From positions 20,971,626 through 21,035,625 of the forward strand of contig ML677334.1 in assembly GCA_007922305.1 (NCBI GenBank): DNA of 64,000 nucleotides, written 5' to 3'. Position numbers and translations under genes: made by a program. Under the pieces are notes generated by a model, which worked only from the letters and a program-made list of their open reading frames with translations, was not told where the DNA came from and ran no database searches. Numbering within the stretch: the stretch's first letter is position 1; every line of letters starts with the position of its first letter. The stretch is from Dermatemys mawii. Taxonomy: Eukaryota; Chordata; Testudines; Dermatemydidae. Positions 58,601 through 63,676 of this stretch are shown here, piece by piece.

Positions 58601-60834
58601 AGAATTAAGGATGTGTTATATACTTTAGATTATTTTCTCAGGTACTTTACCACATCTGTAAACTCCCCACCGTTCATGACAAAATTACAAATAATTATAT
58701 TAAATGTATTTTTATGGAATGATTTAGAGCTGGTGGTGTTACCAATAACACGTTCCATGCATTATTGAAATATAGCCTGCGTGTGAATGACTGATGTCCA
58801 CAGTAGCCTTTCCCAGAGGGGCTGTTAGGGAACTGGGTGTTAATTTGTTTGTGCTTTCACTCGCTGATCCTGGGAAAGACACACCTGTTAATTTTACAGC
58901 ACACAGCATATTATTTGTTTATGGAAGGAAATGATTGACAGCTGATTAAAGGAAGCCTGCAAAGGATTTTATAAAATTGTGTGGGCTGCCTTTTCTTGCT
59001 TCTTTTGATCTAGACCTAAAAGTTTGGGGGTTCCCCCCCTTCCAAAAATGCTTAATTTTGCCTTAGAAATATGAATTCTGATTTTCCCTGGTTTTGCTGG
59101 AGGTTTCCTTGTCTACCTGAGATGTTCAGTGTGACCTAGTTAAAAGGATGGGAGCATTGAATCTTTAACAAAAGCACTCTTTGTCACACGTACTCCATAT
59201 GCACTGAAGCTGAAGAGGAAAGATGGTCTGTGGTTAAGGCACTCAACTGCTGTTCAGGAGATCTAGTTTCGATTCCCATCTCTACCACAGACGTCTTGTG
59301 TGACTTGGGGCAAGGCACTTAACCTCTCTGTGGATCAGTTCCGTATCTGTAAAATGCAGGTGATGGTACTTCCTTTCTCCCATCCTTTGTCTAGTGTTCG
59401 GCTGTAAATTCTTTGATTCAGGAACTCTCTCTTATTATATCTATGTACCATGCCTAGCACAGTGGTACCCCCATGTCGCATCTGAGGCCTCTAGCCATAC
59501 CTATGACACAACTAGTTACATTGAGTTCAGTAGGTGCTAACATAAACAATAAAGTGTTTAAATAGCCTGATGGAAAATTTCATCACCTTGCATTTGCTCA
59601 GCTTTCAATCTCTTGACTTGTGTGATATGTGTGTGTGTGTGTGTTTTCAGGGTGGTAGGCACTGTACAGACACAGAGACAGAAATAGTTTCTGTCCGAAA
59701 GAGCTTTACAGTCTAAATAGACCTAGACCATAAGTAGGAGGAAAACAGGGGAGGCTGAGAGAAACAAGCCCACTTTTTCTTTTGCAGGTCACCTTTTAAA
59801 TGAAAATTTATTTTTGAAGATAGCATTTATATGAAGACAAAAGCATACAACTTGCTAATACTTCTGAGGCTATGTCCTTCCATGAGCACATAATTTTTAC
59901 TGTCCCGTTATACAGAAGGTTAAATATAACGTGTTTGCTGTACATCTAAATACCAGCTATATGTGGATTTGTAAACAAGTGCCAGCATTTGATCTGATTT
60001 AAGTTGACCATGTATTTGAAAACACAGAAATAACTGCTAACGCTTTATGTGGGGTTTTCCCTTATCATCCTATTCAATCACATAAAAACAGGCTCCTTGT
60101 GATGCATTTTAAAAGAACAAGCTTATGGGACTATAAGAAAAAGTGGCAAGTTAACACAGTCTTGTCCTAACATTCCCAATGCTCCACTGCTGATTCCTTG
60201 AAAGCTGCTGCTTTCAGTATTTGTCTGTTGGTGTCACTGCAGTGGAATTTGCCATTTTCCTGCTATTTTGTGAGAAATGATAAGAATGTTCATACTAGAA
60301 CAAATCAGCAAGTATCCGGCCTCTAACAGTGGTCTATACAGGATCTGTTACCAAAGGATGTAAAACTACTTCAGAGCACCCAGTTGTCTGACATGATACT
60401 GTGGGAGGGTAAGAAAGTACTAGAGGAATTTGCACTCAAAGGAATAAGATTTTCCTTGCATTACCCACAATAAGTAGATTTTTTTAAAAAAAAAAAAAAT
60501 AGATGTGCATCTACAGTACTTGCTTTTGTAGTAGGGCATGTTTGTTTCTGGTACCCTATATTGGAAAAACTTAACTATTTAATGTATACAAAAATATTCC
60601 TGCCTTAATGTGTCCAAGGGCAGAGATCTTGGGATATATGCCACATTAATTACCTTCTAAATAAATGGATAAACCTAACTTGAAACACCCCAAATCTGTA
60701 AACTCCAACTTGCCAAAGTTATAAAACGTTTTCTTTTTTACAGGTTATTAGAAGAGCTACTAAACAAATTTAAAAGCGGTATGCACCTGCAGCTCACCTG
60801 CTTTCAAGCTTCTTCAGCAATGATGAAAACATAG
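7598..60834 (+). CDS. EXOC2: EXOC2 (exocyst subunit Sec5), 3' part of gene: joined coding exons
   Basis: The joined CDS is 7598-7739, 47478-47533, 50406-50528, 55150-55211, 56232-56291 and 60744-60834: 534 nt, or 177 residues plus TAG. I recognise the protein as the C-terminus of EXOC2/Sec5, including [40 protein letters not shown] and the ending SAMMKT. Known of the family: Sec5 belongs to the octameric exocyst that tethers secretory vesicles to the plasma membrane, and its N-terminal IPT/TIG domain binds RalA. That N-terminal part is outside the window. The part seen here is the last helical (CATCHR-type) stretch of the rod, roughly the last fifth of a protein of about 920 residues. All introns are GT-AG and the frame stays open across all five junctions, so this is an intact gene and not a processed copy. 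The 5' exons lie upstream of position 1. Confidence 0.96.
8196..8660 (-). mobile_element. CR1 LINE 3' fragment
   Basis: The + strand starts with the reverse complement of a CR1 3' end (AGATTCCAAAGCCAAAAAGG, GATCATATAGTCTGAC). It continues through the reverse complement of the C-terminal part of the CR1 reverse transcriptase to about 8660. Recognisable blocks are AATTACCCTCTGTTAGAT, CAGTCTGAATTTGTCTAGC and AGATTGAGCTCCTTGCATC. No intact frame remains. Confidence 0.75.
8680..8883. mobile_element. Palindromic MITE with GGCCAAGATTTTC ends
   Basis: The left end GGCCAAGATTTTCAAAAGTC is mirrored by GCTTTTGAAAATCTTGGTC at the right. The next block (ATGATTTTGAATGCCTC) also has a partner (ACTCAAAATCATTGG), so about 40 bp of each end can pair. 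The length is 204 bp with no coding. It lies directly downstream of the CR1 fragment. Flanking triplets GAT and AAT could be a decayed 3-bp duplication. Confidence 0.6.
8988..9027 (-). other. Decayed hammerhead-like motif in Penelope tail
   Basis: This is the homologue of the motif at 39081-39120. On the minus strand the GAAAGCTTATGC half and a stem GTGGGC...GCCCAT remain. The catalytic CTGATGA box reads TCAATGA, with three changes, so it is expected to be inactive. Confidence 0.5.
9245..9556 (-). pseudogene. GIY-YIG endonuclease domain remnant of Penelope-like element
   Basis: A 103-residue open stretch contains [21 protein letters not shown] and then an H-K-S-D-I-R-N-H segment. The Y-I-G core, the arginine in L-C-K-R-I-N-G-H-K, the C-x-x-C pair and the following histidines match the family pattern of Penelope endonucleases. 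It ends at a stop with no further domain. It is part of the dead element at 8938-10560 and is not a host gene. Confidence 0.8.
10333..10400 (-). repeat. 34-bp tandem duplication inside Penelope RT relic
   Basis: Two copies of a 34-bp unit (AGTAGAGTAGAGGCATTAGG and onward) lie head to tail at 10333-10366 and 10367-10400 with one mismatch. The unit is not a multiple of three. It therefore shifts the reverse transcriptase frame just upstream of the YMDD box on the coding (minus) strand. Confidence 0.85.
10690..12249. other. Intronic sequence, nothing recognised
   Basis: Unclassified sequence with somewhat mixed composition. The stretch about 10880-11120 has short GC-richer patches and may be an old repeat, but I cannot name it. 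No supported coding region. Confidence 0.4.
12250..13075 (+). mobile_element. CR1 LINE 3' fragment (5'-truncated)
   Basis: The + strand carries the C-terminal part of a CR1 reverse transcriptase and its 3' end. Blocks near 12270-12400 correspond to [20 protein letters not shown]. The usual CAGGGGATTAGACTAGATGA end follows, then AAGATGCTATTATATTG. It shares its subfamily text with the minus-strand copy at 41223-43385. Frames are broken by stops. Confidence 0.85.
13329..14413. mobile_element. Long-inverted-repeat element, family unknown
   Basis: The left arm from about 13341 (GTTAAGGTTGCAAAATTAAG, then CAGAATTAAGATTGCCTGTG) matches the reverse complement of 14250-14390 over roughly 135 bp. The best shared block is GAATTAAGATTGCCTGTGCA. 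Outward of this, TTAAAAGACTG and the reverse complement of CATCTTTTAA also pair, so the ends are near 13329 and 14413. The centre includes a MIR-like SINE. No transposase is visible. It may be a non-autonomous cut-and-paste element or two inverted copies of a single element. Confidence 0.6.
13665..14095 (+). mobile_element. MIR-type (CORE) SINE, interrupted
   Basis: A tRNA-like head, ATGGTTAAGACAGCTGAG (13663-13680), is followed by a CTGTGTGTGATTCTGGGAAA core. The usual tail TTTGTAAAATGGGGATAATG appears near 13995-14015, some 200 bp further than expected. Unrelated sequence therefore seems to separate core and tail. Found inside the long-inverted-repeat element. Confidence 0.6.
14414..15310. 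other. Intronic sequence, nothing recognised
   Basis: AT-rich, without a recognised repeat, supported coding region or tandem array. Confidence 0.5.
15314..15610. mobile_element. MITE with GGCCTGGTCTACACTAG ends, copy 1
   Basis: A 297-bp element has ends GGCCTGGTCTACACTAG and GTAGTGTAGACAAGGCC, which are inverted repeats. TAA lies at 15311-15313 and TTA at 15611-15613, a 3-bp duplication with one difference. An inner hairpin, TCAGCTACGTGAATACTG, pairs with AGTTGAAGTTG nearby. The same family occurs at 17429-17713 and 47849-48134. A 3-bp duplication and short GGG/GGC ends suggest a Harbinger-like MITE. The open frame on the minus strand (15397-15606) is part of it and is not a gene. Confidence 0.8.
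15965..16005. repeat. Oligo-T / oligo-A tract
   Basis: Eleven T residues, then ATTTT, then 25 consecutive A residues at 15981-16005. It may be a retroposon tail or a foldback of T and A runs. No retroposed gene precedes it. Confidence 0.9.
16525..16660 (-). mobile_element. CR1 LINE 3' end
   Basis: AATCATAGAATCATAGAATA (an octamer repeat, reverse complement of ATTCTATG) is followed by TCAGGGTTGGAAGGGACCTC and AGGTCATCTGGTCCAACCCC. This is the signature CR1 3' terminus in minus orientation. The copy is cut at about 16660 by T and A runs. A small MITE follows. Confidence 0.9.
16674..16763. mobile_element. 90-bp MITE with GGCCTGATTTTC ends
   Basis: GGCCTGATTTTCAAAAGTGC is mirrored by GCACCTTTTGAAAATCAGGA and CC at the right. 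Both sides carry AAA, compatible with a 3-bp duplication or with plain A runs. The ends resemble those at 8680-8883. Confidence 0.65.
17089..17428 (+). pseudogene. CR1 endonuclease domain remnant, N-terminal part
   Basis: An open stretch of 113 codons encodes the N-terminal half of an APE-type endonuclease. The sequence [12 protein letters not shown] carries the catalytic Glu. It ends in V-M-V-G-I-C-Y-R just where the MITE begins, and the same frame resumes homology beyond 17716. Inactive. Confidence 0.8.
17429..17713. mobile_element. MITE copy 2, inserted in the CR1
   Basis: A 285-bp element runs GGGCTGGTCCTCACTAG ... CTAGTGAAGACAAGCCC with ATA on both sides (17426-17428 and 17714-17716). 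Removing one ATA and the element restores the CR1 reading C-Y-R-P-P-N-Q, so the insertion site is exact. Same family as 15314-15610 and 47849-48134. Confidence 0.9.
19282..20032. mobile_element. GC-rich hAT element inserted in the CR1
   Basis: A 751-bp element begins CGGGGTGGGCAAACTTTTTG and ends GCCATAGTTTGCCACCCTG, inverted ends of hAT type. Octamers ATCTTGAT (19274-19281) and ATCTAGAT (20033-20040) flank it, an 8-bp duplication with one mismatch. The duplicated site lies in the CR1 L-D-D region. C-rich interior blocks (CCCCTGCCC type) produce long proline-rich or glycine-rich open frames on both strands that are not genes. Related copies lie at 52.6-53.2 kb and 56595-57304. Confidence 0.85.
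20932..21185. other. Short intronic stretch, nothing recognised
   Basis: AT-rich spacer between the long CR1 and the LTR-like block. Confidence 0.5.
21190..21780. mobile_element. Unclassified LTR-like repeat
   Basis: This block has higher GC than its flanks and a TATA-like CTTATAAAAAGACTGAGAG at 21257. Two diverged copies of a phrase built on GGGAACC...CCAGAGCTATATGCCAGA occur near 21380-21400 and 21460-21490. It looks like the regulatory end of a retroelement, but I see no clean TG...CA limits or target duplication. The open frames in it overlap on both strands and have no domain. Confidence 0.3.
21840..24600. other. Intronic sequence, nothing clearly recognised
   Basis: Mostly unique-looking. 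The block about 22670-23030 is moderately GC-rich and the block 23110-23330 is pyrimidine-rich; both might be old repeats. The open frames 22641-23042 and 24301-24789 (minus) have no recognisable family or splice structure. Confidence 0.4.
24608..24730. mobile_element. 123-bp MITE with GGCCCTGAT ends and TTA duplication
   Basis: GGCCCTGATTCTTGCAG at the left is mirrored by TTGCAGGATCAGGGCC at the right. TTA flanks both sides (24605-24607 and 24731-24733). The inner arms also pair partly. A TTA duplication is the classical PIF/Harbinger preference. Confidence 0.75.
24740..26600. other. Intronic sequence, nothing recognised
   Basis: AT-rich, with no repeat or coding signal I can name. Confidence 0.45.
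26614..26693. mobile_element. Hairpin MITE-like repeat
   Basis: TCAAAGGTATTTAGTCTC is mirrored by GCGTACATACCTTTTAAGG. The middle, ATTTTCATGGAAACCAGTGG, is partly self-complementary. It resembles the small MITEs at 8680 and 16674. Ends are approximate. Confidence 0.45.
27003..27215 (-). mobile_element. MIR-type SINE
   Basis: Read on the minus strand, the tRNA-like head is near 27215 (reverse complement of AAACCACTAGACAATTC) and the tail near 27010. The middle has the mirrored forms of the usual MIR phrases, such as ATTTTGCAGAGGCAGAAAGT (conserved: one-line count of white space in the tail) and CATGACCATATAGCAGGTCA. The copy is old and diverged. Confidence 0.7.
27931..28415 (-). mobile_element. 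CR1 LINE 3' fragment
   Basis: It begins ATAAGAACATAAGAGAGGCC, then GTACTGGGTCAGACCAAAGG, the reverse complement of a common sauropsid CR1 3' terminus. The C-terminal RT tail follows. On the minus strand it reads [16 protein letters not shown] and [14 protein letters not shown]. The open frame 28129-28398 is this relic. Confidence 0.9.
28770..28991. mobile_element. Mariner/Tigger-like MITE with TA duplication
   Basis: The ends TACAGGCGAGTCACATCTTA and GTAAGACGTGACACACCTGTA are inverted repeats of about 20 bp bounded by TA. The interior is CpG-rich compared with the flanks (GCGGTCGGCAAAAACAGG; CGCTTTACGTGGTAACC). TA duplication with CAGG ends fits pogo/Tigger-type elements. No transposase. Confidence 0.7.
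29237..30266. mobile_element. Unclassified LTR-like repeat
   Basis: A distinct region runs from TGTGACATTCCCCTCTAG to ACACCCGACATGACACA, giving weak TG...CA inverted ends. GC-rich, pyrimidine-rich and A-rich blocks differ from the flanks. There is an internal 14-bp inverted pair, TTGCAGTGTCCAGT and ACTGGACACTGCAA, at 29455-29490. No coding domain and no clear duplication, so both the class and the limits are uncertain. Confidence 0.35.
30270..36960. other. Intronic sequence, nothing recognised
   Basis: About 6.7 kb of mainly AT-rich unique-looking DNA. Slightly GC-richer blocks occur at about 32680-33240. Short MITE-like half ends occur (for example GAATTTTCAAAAGCACCAG near 34967). No supported exon. 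Confidence 0.45.
36965..37105 (-). mobile_element. Single diverged copy of the long-inverted-repeat arm
   Basis: The reverse complement of 36965-37105 follows the arm of the 13329-14413 element. It has GAAAGTTGCAGTGTCAG, then GCCGCAATTAAGGTTGC, and near the far end TATGATCACATATTTC. Only one arm is seen here. Confidence 0.45.
38362..38735 (+). mobile_element. MIR-like SINE fragments with a CR1 3' scrap
   Basis: CTGTGACCTAAGACAAATCA and TTTCTGTTTCCCCTCCC are a diverged MIR core at 38385-38440. At 38534-38575 the phrase GAAATTCTATGGCCTGTATT resembles a CR1 3' region. From 38600 the text CTCTTGGGCAGGGACTCTCT to CAATACAAACAATAAATAG is a typical amniote SINE tail. Confidence 0.5.
38998..39365 (-). 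mobile_element. Penelope-like element 3' tail (5'-truncated)
   Basis: This region is homologous to 8938-9290 of the larger Penelope-like element: GTGGCACCTTAGAGACTACC, GGCTACAGCCCACTTCATC and AGACAGTTGACAAGAAGGTG. It lacks the coding part. Compared with the larger copy it extends further at the 3' end (AGAGTAGCAGCCGTGGTAGT). It ends at about 39365, where the endonuclease sequence would begin. Confidence 0.8.
39081..39120 (-). ncRNA. Hammerhead-ribozyme-like motif in Penelope tail
   Basis: On the minus strand the order is GCAT, CTGATGA, one extra A, GTGGGC-TGTA-GCCCAC, GAAA, GCTT, ATGC. CTGATGA and GAAA are the two invariant hammerhead core boxes. GTGGGC/GCCCAC is a perfect 6-bp stem II and GCAT/ATGC a 4-bp stem I. 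Stem III would be only the palindrome AGCT, so a cleaving form would need two RNAs paired. Known: minimalist, possibly dimeric hammerheads have been reported in Penelope-like elements of animals. The extra A after CTGATGA departs from the standard core. Activity is inferred, not shown. Confidence 0.65.
39366..41222. other. Intronic sequence, nothing recognised
   Basis: AT-rich sequence with an A/T-rich patch and a G run of about 15 at 40783-40797. No supported gene. Confidence 0.45.
41223..43385 (-). mobile_element. CR1 LINE, minus strand, 5'-truncated
   Basis: The 3' end (AATATCATAGAAGCATAGGA, CTGGAAAGGACCTTAAGGTG) is near 41223 and the 5' part near 43385. On the minus strand the RT reads [12 protein letters not shown], then [11 protein letters not shown] and [11 protein letters not shown] (42690-42430), and later G-P-V-L-F-N-I-F. 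The catalytic box reads F-A-D-G at 42083-42094 instead of FADD. A C37 run at 42363-42399 breaks the frame between motif 2 and motif A. Two small duplications (ACCCTTAATAATGT at 43287-43316; ATTAGTATTTTT at 42940-42972) add frame changes. The 2.2-kb copy lacks the endonuclease. Confidence 0.88.
42363..42399. repeat. Poly-C homopolymer, 37 nt
   Basis: 37 consecutive C residues (poly-G on the CR1 coding strand), giving a run of glycines in the open frame at 42305-42742. It sits where the CR1 codes for the segment just before Y-L-D-(I)-G-K-A-F. Confidence 0.9.
43400..45230. other. Intronic sequence, nothing recognised
   Basis: AT-rich. The overlapping small frames on both strands near 43540-43930 have no recognisable family. 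Confidence 0.45.
45245..45570. mobile_element. Unclassified GC-rich repeat with a TIR-like end
   Basis: GGTATTTTTAGTAAAAGTCA followed by AGACAGGTCACGGACC resembles the end of a turtle transposon I remember only roughly. A GC-rich interior follows (GCCACCAGGAGGCTG, CAGCGGCACCAGCTGCC). I cannot identify the second end. Confidence 0.35.
45580..46640. other. Intronic sequence, nothing recognised
   Basis: A moderately GC-rich block to about 46080 followed by AT-rich DNA. The open frame 45511-45882 (minus) has no family resemblance. Confidence 0.4.
46651..46682. repeat. (TC)n microsatellite
   Basis: 16 TC units in a row, followed by CCCC. Confidence 0.9.
47478..47533 (+). CDS. EXOC2: EXOC2 coding exon (fifth from last), 56 nt
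   Basis: The first two bases complete the split Gly codon, and then [18 protein letters not shown] is read to the exon end. The acceptor is the pyrimidine run ending GTTTTAG at 47471-47477. The donor is GTGAGG at 47534. At 56 nt it is a short exon, and with its frame it joins exactly to 7739 and to 50406. It lies 190 bp upstream of a nested pair of MITEs in the following intron. Confidence 0.94.
47725..48464. mobile_element. MITE with GGGCTTGT ends, host of a nested MITE
   Basis: The left end GGGCTTGTTTACCCTGA pairs with the right end GTGAAGACAAATCC. Inner blocks pair too: CTTATTCCGGAATAAGAGTG (47818-47837) against TACTCTTGTTCTGGAATAAG. Flanks are TTA (47722-47724) and TTG (48465-48467), a diverged 3-bp duplication. 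The 286-bp MITE at 47849-48134 is inside it, so the host element itself is about 450 bp. It begins 191 bp after an EXOC2 exon. Confidence 0.7.
47849..48134. mobile_element. MITE copy 3 (GGCCTGGGCTACACT ends), TGA duplication
   Basis: A 286-bp element has ends GGCCTGGGCTACACTTG and AGTGTAGCCATACCC. TGA is on both sides (47846-47848 and 48135-48137). The internal hairpin CTTCAGCTACACTATTCACG pairs with TAGCTGAAG nearby, as in copies 1 and 2. Inserted inside the 47725-48464 element. Confidence 0.85.
50406..50528 (+). CDS. EXOC2: EXOC2 coding exon (fourth from last)
   Basis: This is a 123-nt, phase-0/phase-0 exon encoding 41 residues, [15 protein letters not shown] through to S-K-N-G-A-L-Q. The acceptor is CTGCAG at 50400-50405 and the donor is GTAGAT at 50529. 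It contains the helix with E-E-L-S-R-L-M-Q-C, a segment I recall as nearly identical across vertebrates. Because the exon is a multiple of three, skipping it would keep the reading frame, but nothing in the sequence shows that this happens. Confidence 0.94.
50529..55149 (+). other. EXOC2: EXOC2 intron of 4.6 kb
   Basis: Runs from GTAGAT to CTCTAG. It contains the GC-rich hAT relic at 52.6-53.2 kb. The other parts, 50530-52500 and 53240-55140, show no repeat or exon that I recognise. Confidence 0.85.
52600..53229 (-). mobile_element. GC-rich hAT element relic
   Basis: The right limit CCTCAGGCCAAAACGTTTGC then CTACCCCTG is the reverse complement of the hAT end CAGGGGTAGGCAAACG. A G-rich interior (CAGGGGACAGGGAGCAGGG type) mirrors the C-rich interior of the copies at 19282 and 56595. 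The left limit and target duplication are not clear. Large open frames on both strands (for example 52499-53176 and 52703-53293) arise from the biased composition and are not genes. Confidence 0.65.
55150..55211 (+). CDS. EXOC2: EXOC2 coding exon (third from last)
   Basis: This 62-nt exon encodes [20 protein letters not shown] and two bases (AA) of the next codon. The acceptor is CTGTCTCTAG ending at 55149 and the donor is GTAAGA at 55212. The split codon is completed by C at 56232, giving Asn. I recall Lys there in mammals, so this is a conservative polar change at the exon border. Confidence 0.93.
55212..56231 (+). other. EXOC2: EXOC2 intron of 1.0 kb
   Basis: The shortest intron in the window, GTAAGA to TTACAG. 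No repeat recognised. The open frames 55298-55561, 55539-55748 and 55723-55914 are chance. Confidence 0.85.
56232..56291 (+). CDS. EXOC2: EXOC2 coding exon (second from last), 60 nt
   Basis: The first base completes the split codon, then [19 protein letters not shown] follows, and the exon ends with two bases of another Lys codon. The acceptor is TTGCATTACAG ending at 56231. The donor is GTAAGT at 56292, a perfect consensus. The following intron carries a GC-rich hAT copy starting about 300 bp downstream. Confidence 0.93.
56595..57304. mobile_element. GC-rich hAT element copy
   Basis: It starts CAGGGGTGGGCAAACTTTTT and GGCCTGAGGGCC and ends CGGGCCATAGTTTTCCCATC then TCCAG, the same family as 19282-20032. 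The interior is C-rich. The left flank TCTTATCT (56587-56594) and right flank CTTATTCT (57305-57312) look like a decayed 8-bp duplication. The open frames inside, such as 56557-56994 (minus), are composition artefacts. Confidence 0.75.
59218..59500 (+). mobile_element. MIR-type SINE with SINE tail
   Basis: GGTCTGTGGTTAAGGCACTC (tRNA-like A box region) and TTTCGATTCCCATCTC (B box: GTTTCGATTCC) are followed by GTGTGACTTGGGGCAAGGCA and AACCTCTCTGTGGATCAG, the MIR core. The tail, AATTCTTTGATTCAGGAACT and GTACCATGCCTAGCACAGTG, ends near 59500. Confidence 0.8.
59625..59644. repeat. (GT)n microsatellite
   Basis: About nine GT units, followed by a SINE-tail-like phrase in reverse (GAAAGAGCTTTACAGTCTAA) up to about 59725. 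Confidence 0.8.
60744..60834 (+). CDS. EXOC2: EXOC2 terminal coding exon with stop codon
   Basis: The leading G completes a split Lys codon. The reading continues [29 protein letters not shown] and stops at TAG (60832-60834). The acceptor is a strong T-rich tract ending TTTTTTACAG at 60743. The M-M-K-T end matches the C-terminus I recall for vertebrate EXOC2, so the protein is not truncated. The 3'UTR begins at 60835 in the same exon. Confidence 0.95.
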
Positions 60835-62545
60835 ACAGCATCAAAATGCAAGCATCCCACAAAAGAACACGGATGAATATATTCCCATTACTCCCTGCTG
60901 CTTTCATTTCCTTTAAACACTTAGCAGAATACTTAAGTCATTGAAGTGGTGGTTCAGTTAACTGGTAAGCAGTGGTGTGATTTGTGTAGTGTATCCTTCA
61001 AAATAAGACAGATTATTAGAAATGCCATAGTAAGAAAAAATTACCTGTTGGTTTTCATCCTATCAAGACTGTTAAAAAAACTTTGCTCTAATATCCTCTT
61101 TATAGCTGTACATTTATATAGAAATCTTTATTTGTGTGCTGCAAAGTATATTTCATTTGTTAGAAATATATTTTGAAAATGGGGCAATGTTAAACATTTC
61201 TGAATATCTCAGTTTGAAACTCCCTGGAAGTACAGGAATGCTAATGAGAACGGATGTGTATTTTGGCATGTTGTAAGATTCAACTGGTATGAACTATCCA
61301 GATGCATACTACAAATGTTATTACCTGCAGATGGCTCTAATGCACGTTCAAATATAGTATGCTGGAGAAGGAGCTGAATGTTTGAAAATTTAACACTTTA
61401 GGTAATTTCTCTGCCATTGTCTTCAAGTGCTCACAAATCTGACTTCTTGGTGTTTTTTAAATTCAACTGATCTCCTGGGCAGGGCAATACTGTGTTCTCT
61501 ATTCCAGTTCAGGCAGAAAGTCAAGGTTAAATATATAGCTGAAATATAGCAGTAAGGTTACCTTTTCAGTGTCCACTTAACATTTAGCGGCTACTCTGCA
61601 TTGTAAATATCACATCACAGTATTTTAAATACATCTAAATCATCTCTAAATCAAATATTCTTTGTTGGGTAATGTCCAGAAGAGCAAACGACTTTTCAGA
61701 TACTCAGAAAAAAGCTACCAATAGTGTAGTGTAGGCCAGTGGATTTTGCTGCTTCCTTCCCACTTCCTCTCCTGCCTTTCCTACTTCTTTTAGACTTACT
61801 CCCTCTGTTTGCCATCCCTCCCTGGCTGTATCATTCTCGTCAGGAAATACTGAATTCCTGTTATGAGTAGGTGGAGATTAAGCAGACCAAAGGCAAATTC
61901 TGCTGTTATTACCATAGGTGTGTGATCCTAGAAGCTGTATGTATTGTGGCTTCTCTACTGACCTGAGGACTCTCATCCTGAGACTTAATGTAAAATACAG
62001 GAAATAAAGATATCATAAACTAAAACAAATATTAGTTAGCATAGGCTCAGTTTGGGGGGAAGGGGAGTGTTGGGGGTTTTTTGGGGGGCGAGGGGTTATA
62101 CTGATCTACTAAATAATAGCCAATAATTATCTGCTGTTTGTGTATTTAAAGTTATTTTGGTCTGGTTTACAGAAGTCATTATTTGAATTCCCAAAACATT
62201 TTTAATGAATGATATTCTTTATCTTATCAATATAGTTAAATGCTTTAAAAATAAAATGTAGAGCTTCAGTAATAAACTATGAAATATTGTAAGAAACAAT
62301 TGAATGCCTGTATATGTGGCAAAATAAGCATTAAGAGGATTTTAATGAAAATCTGAAACTTAAGTATATATGCTTATTGGAAGAGGATTAAACAGTTATC
62401 TGGACCACTATTATTTTCCTAAATATGTTATCAAACGTACGCTGAGTATATACATTTATAGTCACAGTTTCTGGTATGATTGTGCAGTTTGTTAGACCTG
62501 TAAAGGCACTAACTTCAGAATAATAAAGTGGTGTTTAAGCAAGAT
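60835..62545 (+). other. EXOC2: Probable EXOC2 3'UTR
   Basis: AT-rich sequence follows the stop codon with no recognised repeat and no long ORF. Possible poly(A) signals are AATAAA at 62003, 62250, 62271 and 62522. I end the UTR about 20 nt beyond the 62522 signal because a T-rich, GT-containing downstream element follows that site. Shorter isoforms ending near 62025 or 62295 are equally possible from sequence alone. Confidence 0.6.
62522..62527 (+). promoter_or_regulatory. Candidate EXOC2 polyadenylation signal AATAAA
   Basis: A canonical hexamer is followed at once by GTGGTGTTT and, about 30 nt on, by CTTTTTGTG. That is the GU/U-rich arrangement expected downstream of a vertebrate cleavage site. 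The earlier hexamers at 62003, 62250 and 62271 have weaker downstream context. Confidence 0.5.
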
Positions 62546-63670
62546 GACCATTAACTTTTTGTGAATTCATTATTTTCGAAGAATTTATGACCTTGTTTAC
62601 ATAACATGTGAGGTTTTATATTTGCATCAGCTAAGTTGCAATATTTATGAAGTTTTTATGCTCAAGTAAGAAGCATTCCTCAAAGTGTCATTATATTGGT
62701 CACCTTATGTAACAAGAGATTGGTTGTTCCCGTCAAAATCTAAGCCAAGCCAATTTGCTTTTAGTTGAGTCTTTCTACAAGAATGCTGAATGTTACTGAC
62801 AGAGAAGCTAAGAATAATGGGAAAGGGATCACATGCTACTTGAATTAAGTGTGGTGAAGAAAGGGGTCATGAACCAGTGTAGTACAAGAGTATTAGATTT
62901 CAAGAAAGCAGATTTGGGGAAAATGAAGAAATCTAGTGAACAAGGTGCAATGGAAGAAATTATTAAAATCCACTTGTGTGGAAGAGGGGTTAGGAATGCT
63001 AAAATACTATAATTAAGGTGCAACAGACTACAGTTCCTCTGAAGAAGAAGATTATGAGGAACAAGAAGTGGTCAATGCAGCTTCATAAGGACCTGTTCAA
63101 AGGTACAGTGAGTAAAAAAAGCTTTACTGTAAATGGAAAAGCATTGTGGGGACCACACCAGAATACATAGTCAAATAAGACTTTAAGAGAGTACACACAA
63201 ACACACACGCACATTCTCTTCATGATAGCAGAAGTGTTTTAAGAGTTAAGATTAATTACAGTGCTGTACGGGTTAATGGCAATACTAGAAAAAAATTAAG
63301 GCAATTAATAAATGGACTTAGATACCACACAGAGGGGCCTCTTTAAAGCCAAAAATCAGCAAGGTACTTAAGAACATGCCTGACTTCAAGTGTCATTCGG
63401 ACTGCTCACATTCTTAAAGTTATGTACATGCATATGTACATCCCTTCTGAATCAGCATCTAGATACCCAAGAATGATTGACTATTCTAAAAGAATGAGCT
63501 GGGATTGTTGGGGGTCTTTTCATCTATCATTTAAAAGAAAAATACCTTGGGAAATTAGAAAGTGACAACAAGCATGTACAAATAGATCTTCATTAAAAAT
63601 AACAGGTGCAGGAAATACACATCTCAGTGCGTCCAGATGTTATGCATCTTGAGCTGTTAAGGAATTAGCT
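62546..63670. other. Sequence 3' of EXOC2, nothing recognised
   Basis: Probable intergenic DNA. The minus-strand frame 62829-63023 has no recognisable family. A short CA repeat lies at about 63195-63210. Confidence 0.45.
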
Positions 63671-63676
63671 CACAAA

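Larger units (their letters stand above)
56292..60743 (+). other. EXOC2: EXOC2 last intron, 4.5 kb
   Basis: Runs from GTAAGT to TTACAG. It contains the hAT copy 56595-57304, a MIR-like SINE at 59218-59500 and a GT repeat near 59625. The stretches 57310-59200 and 59780-60740 show no other feature I can name. Confidence 0.85.
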
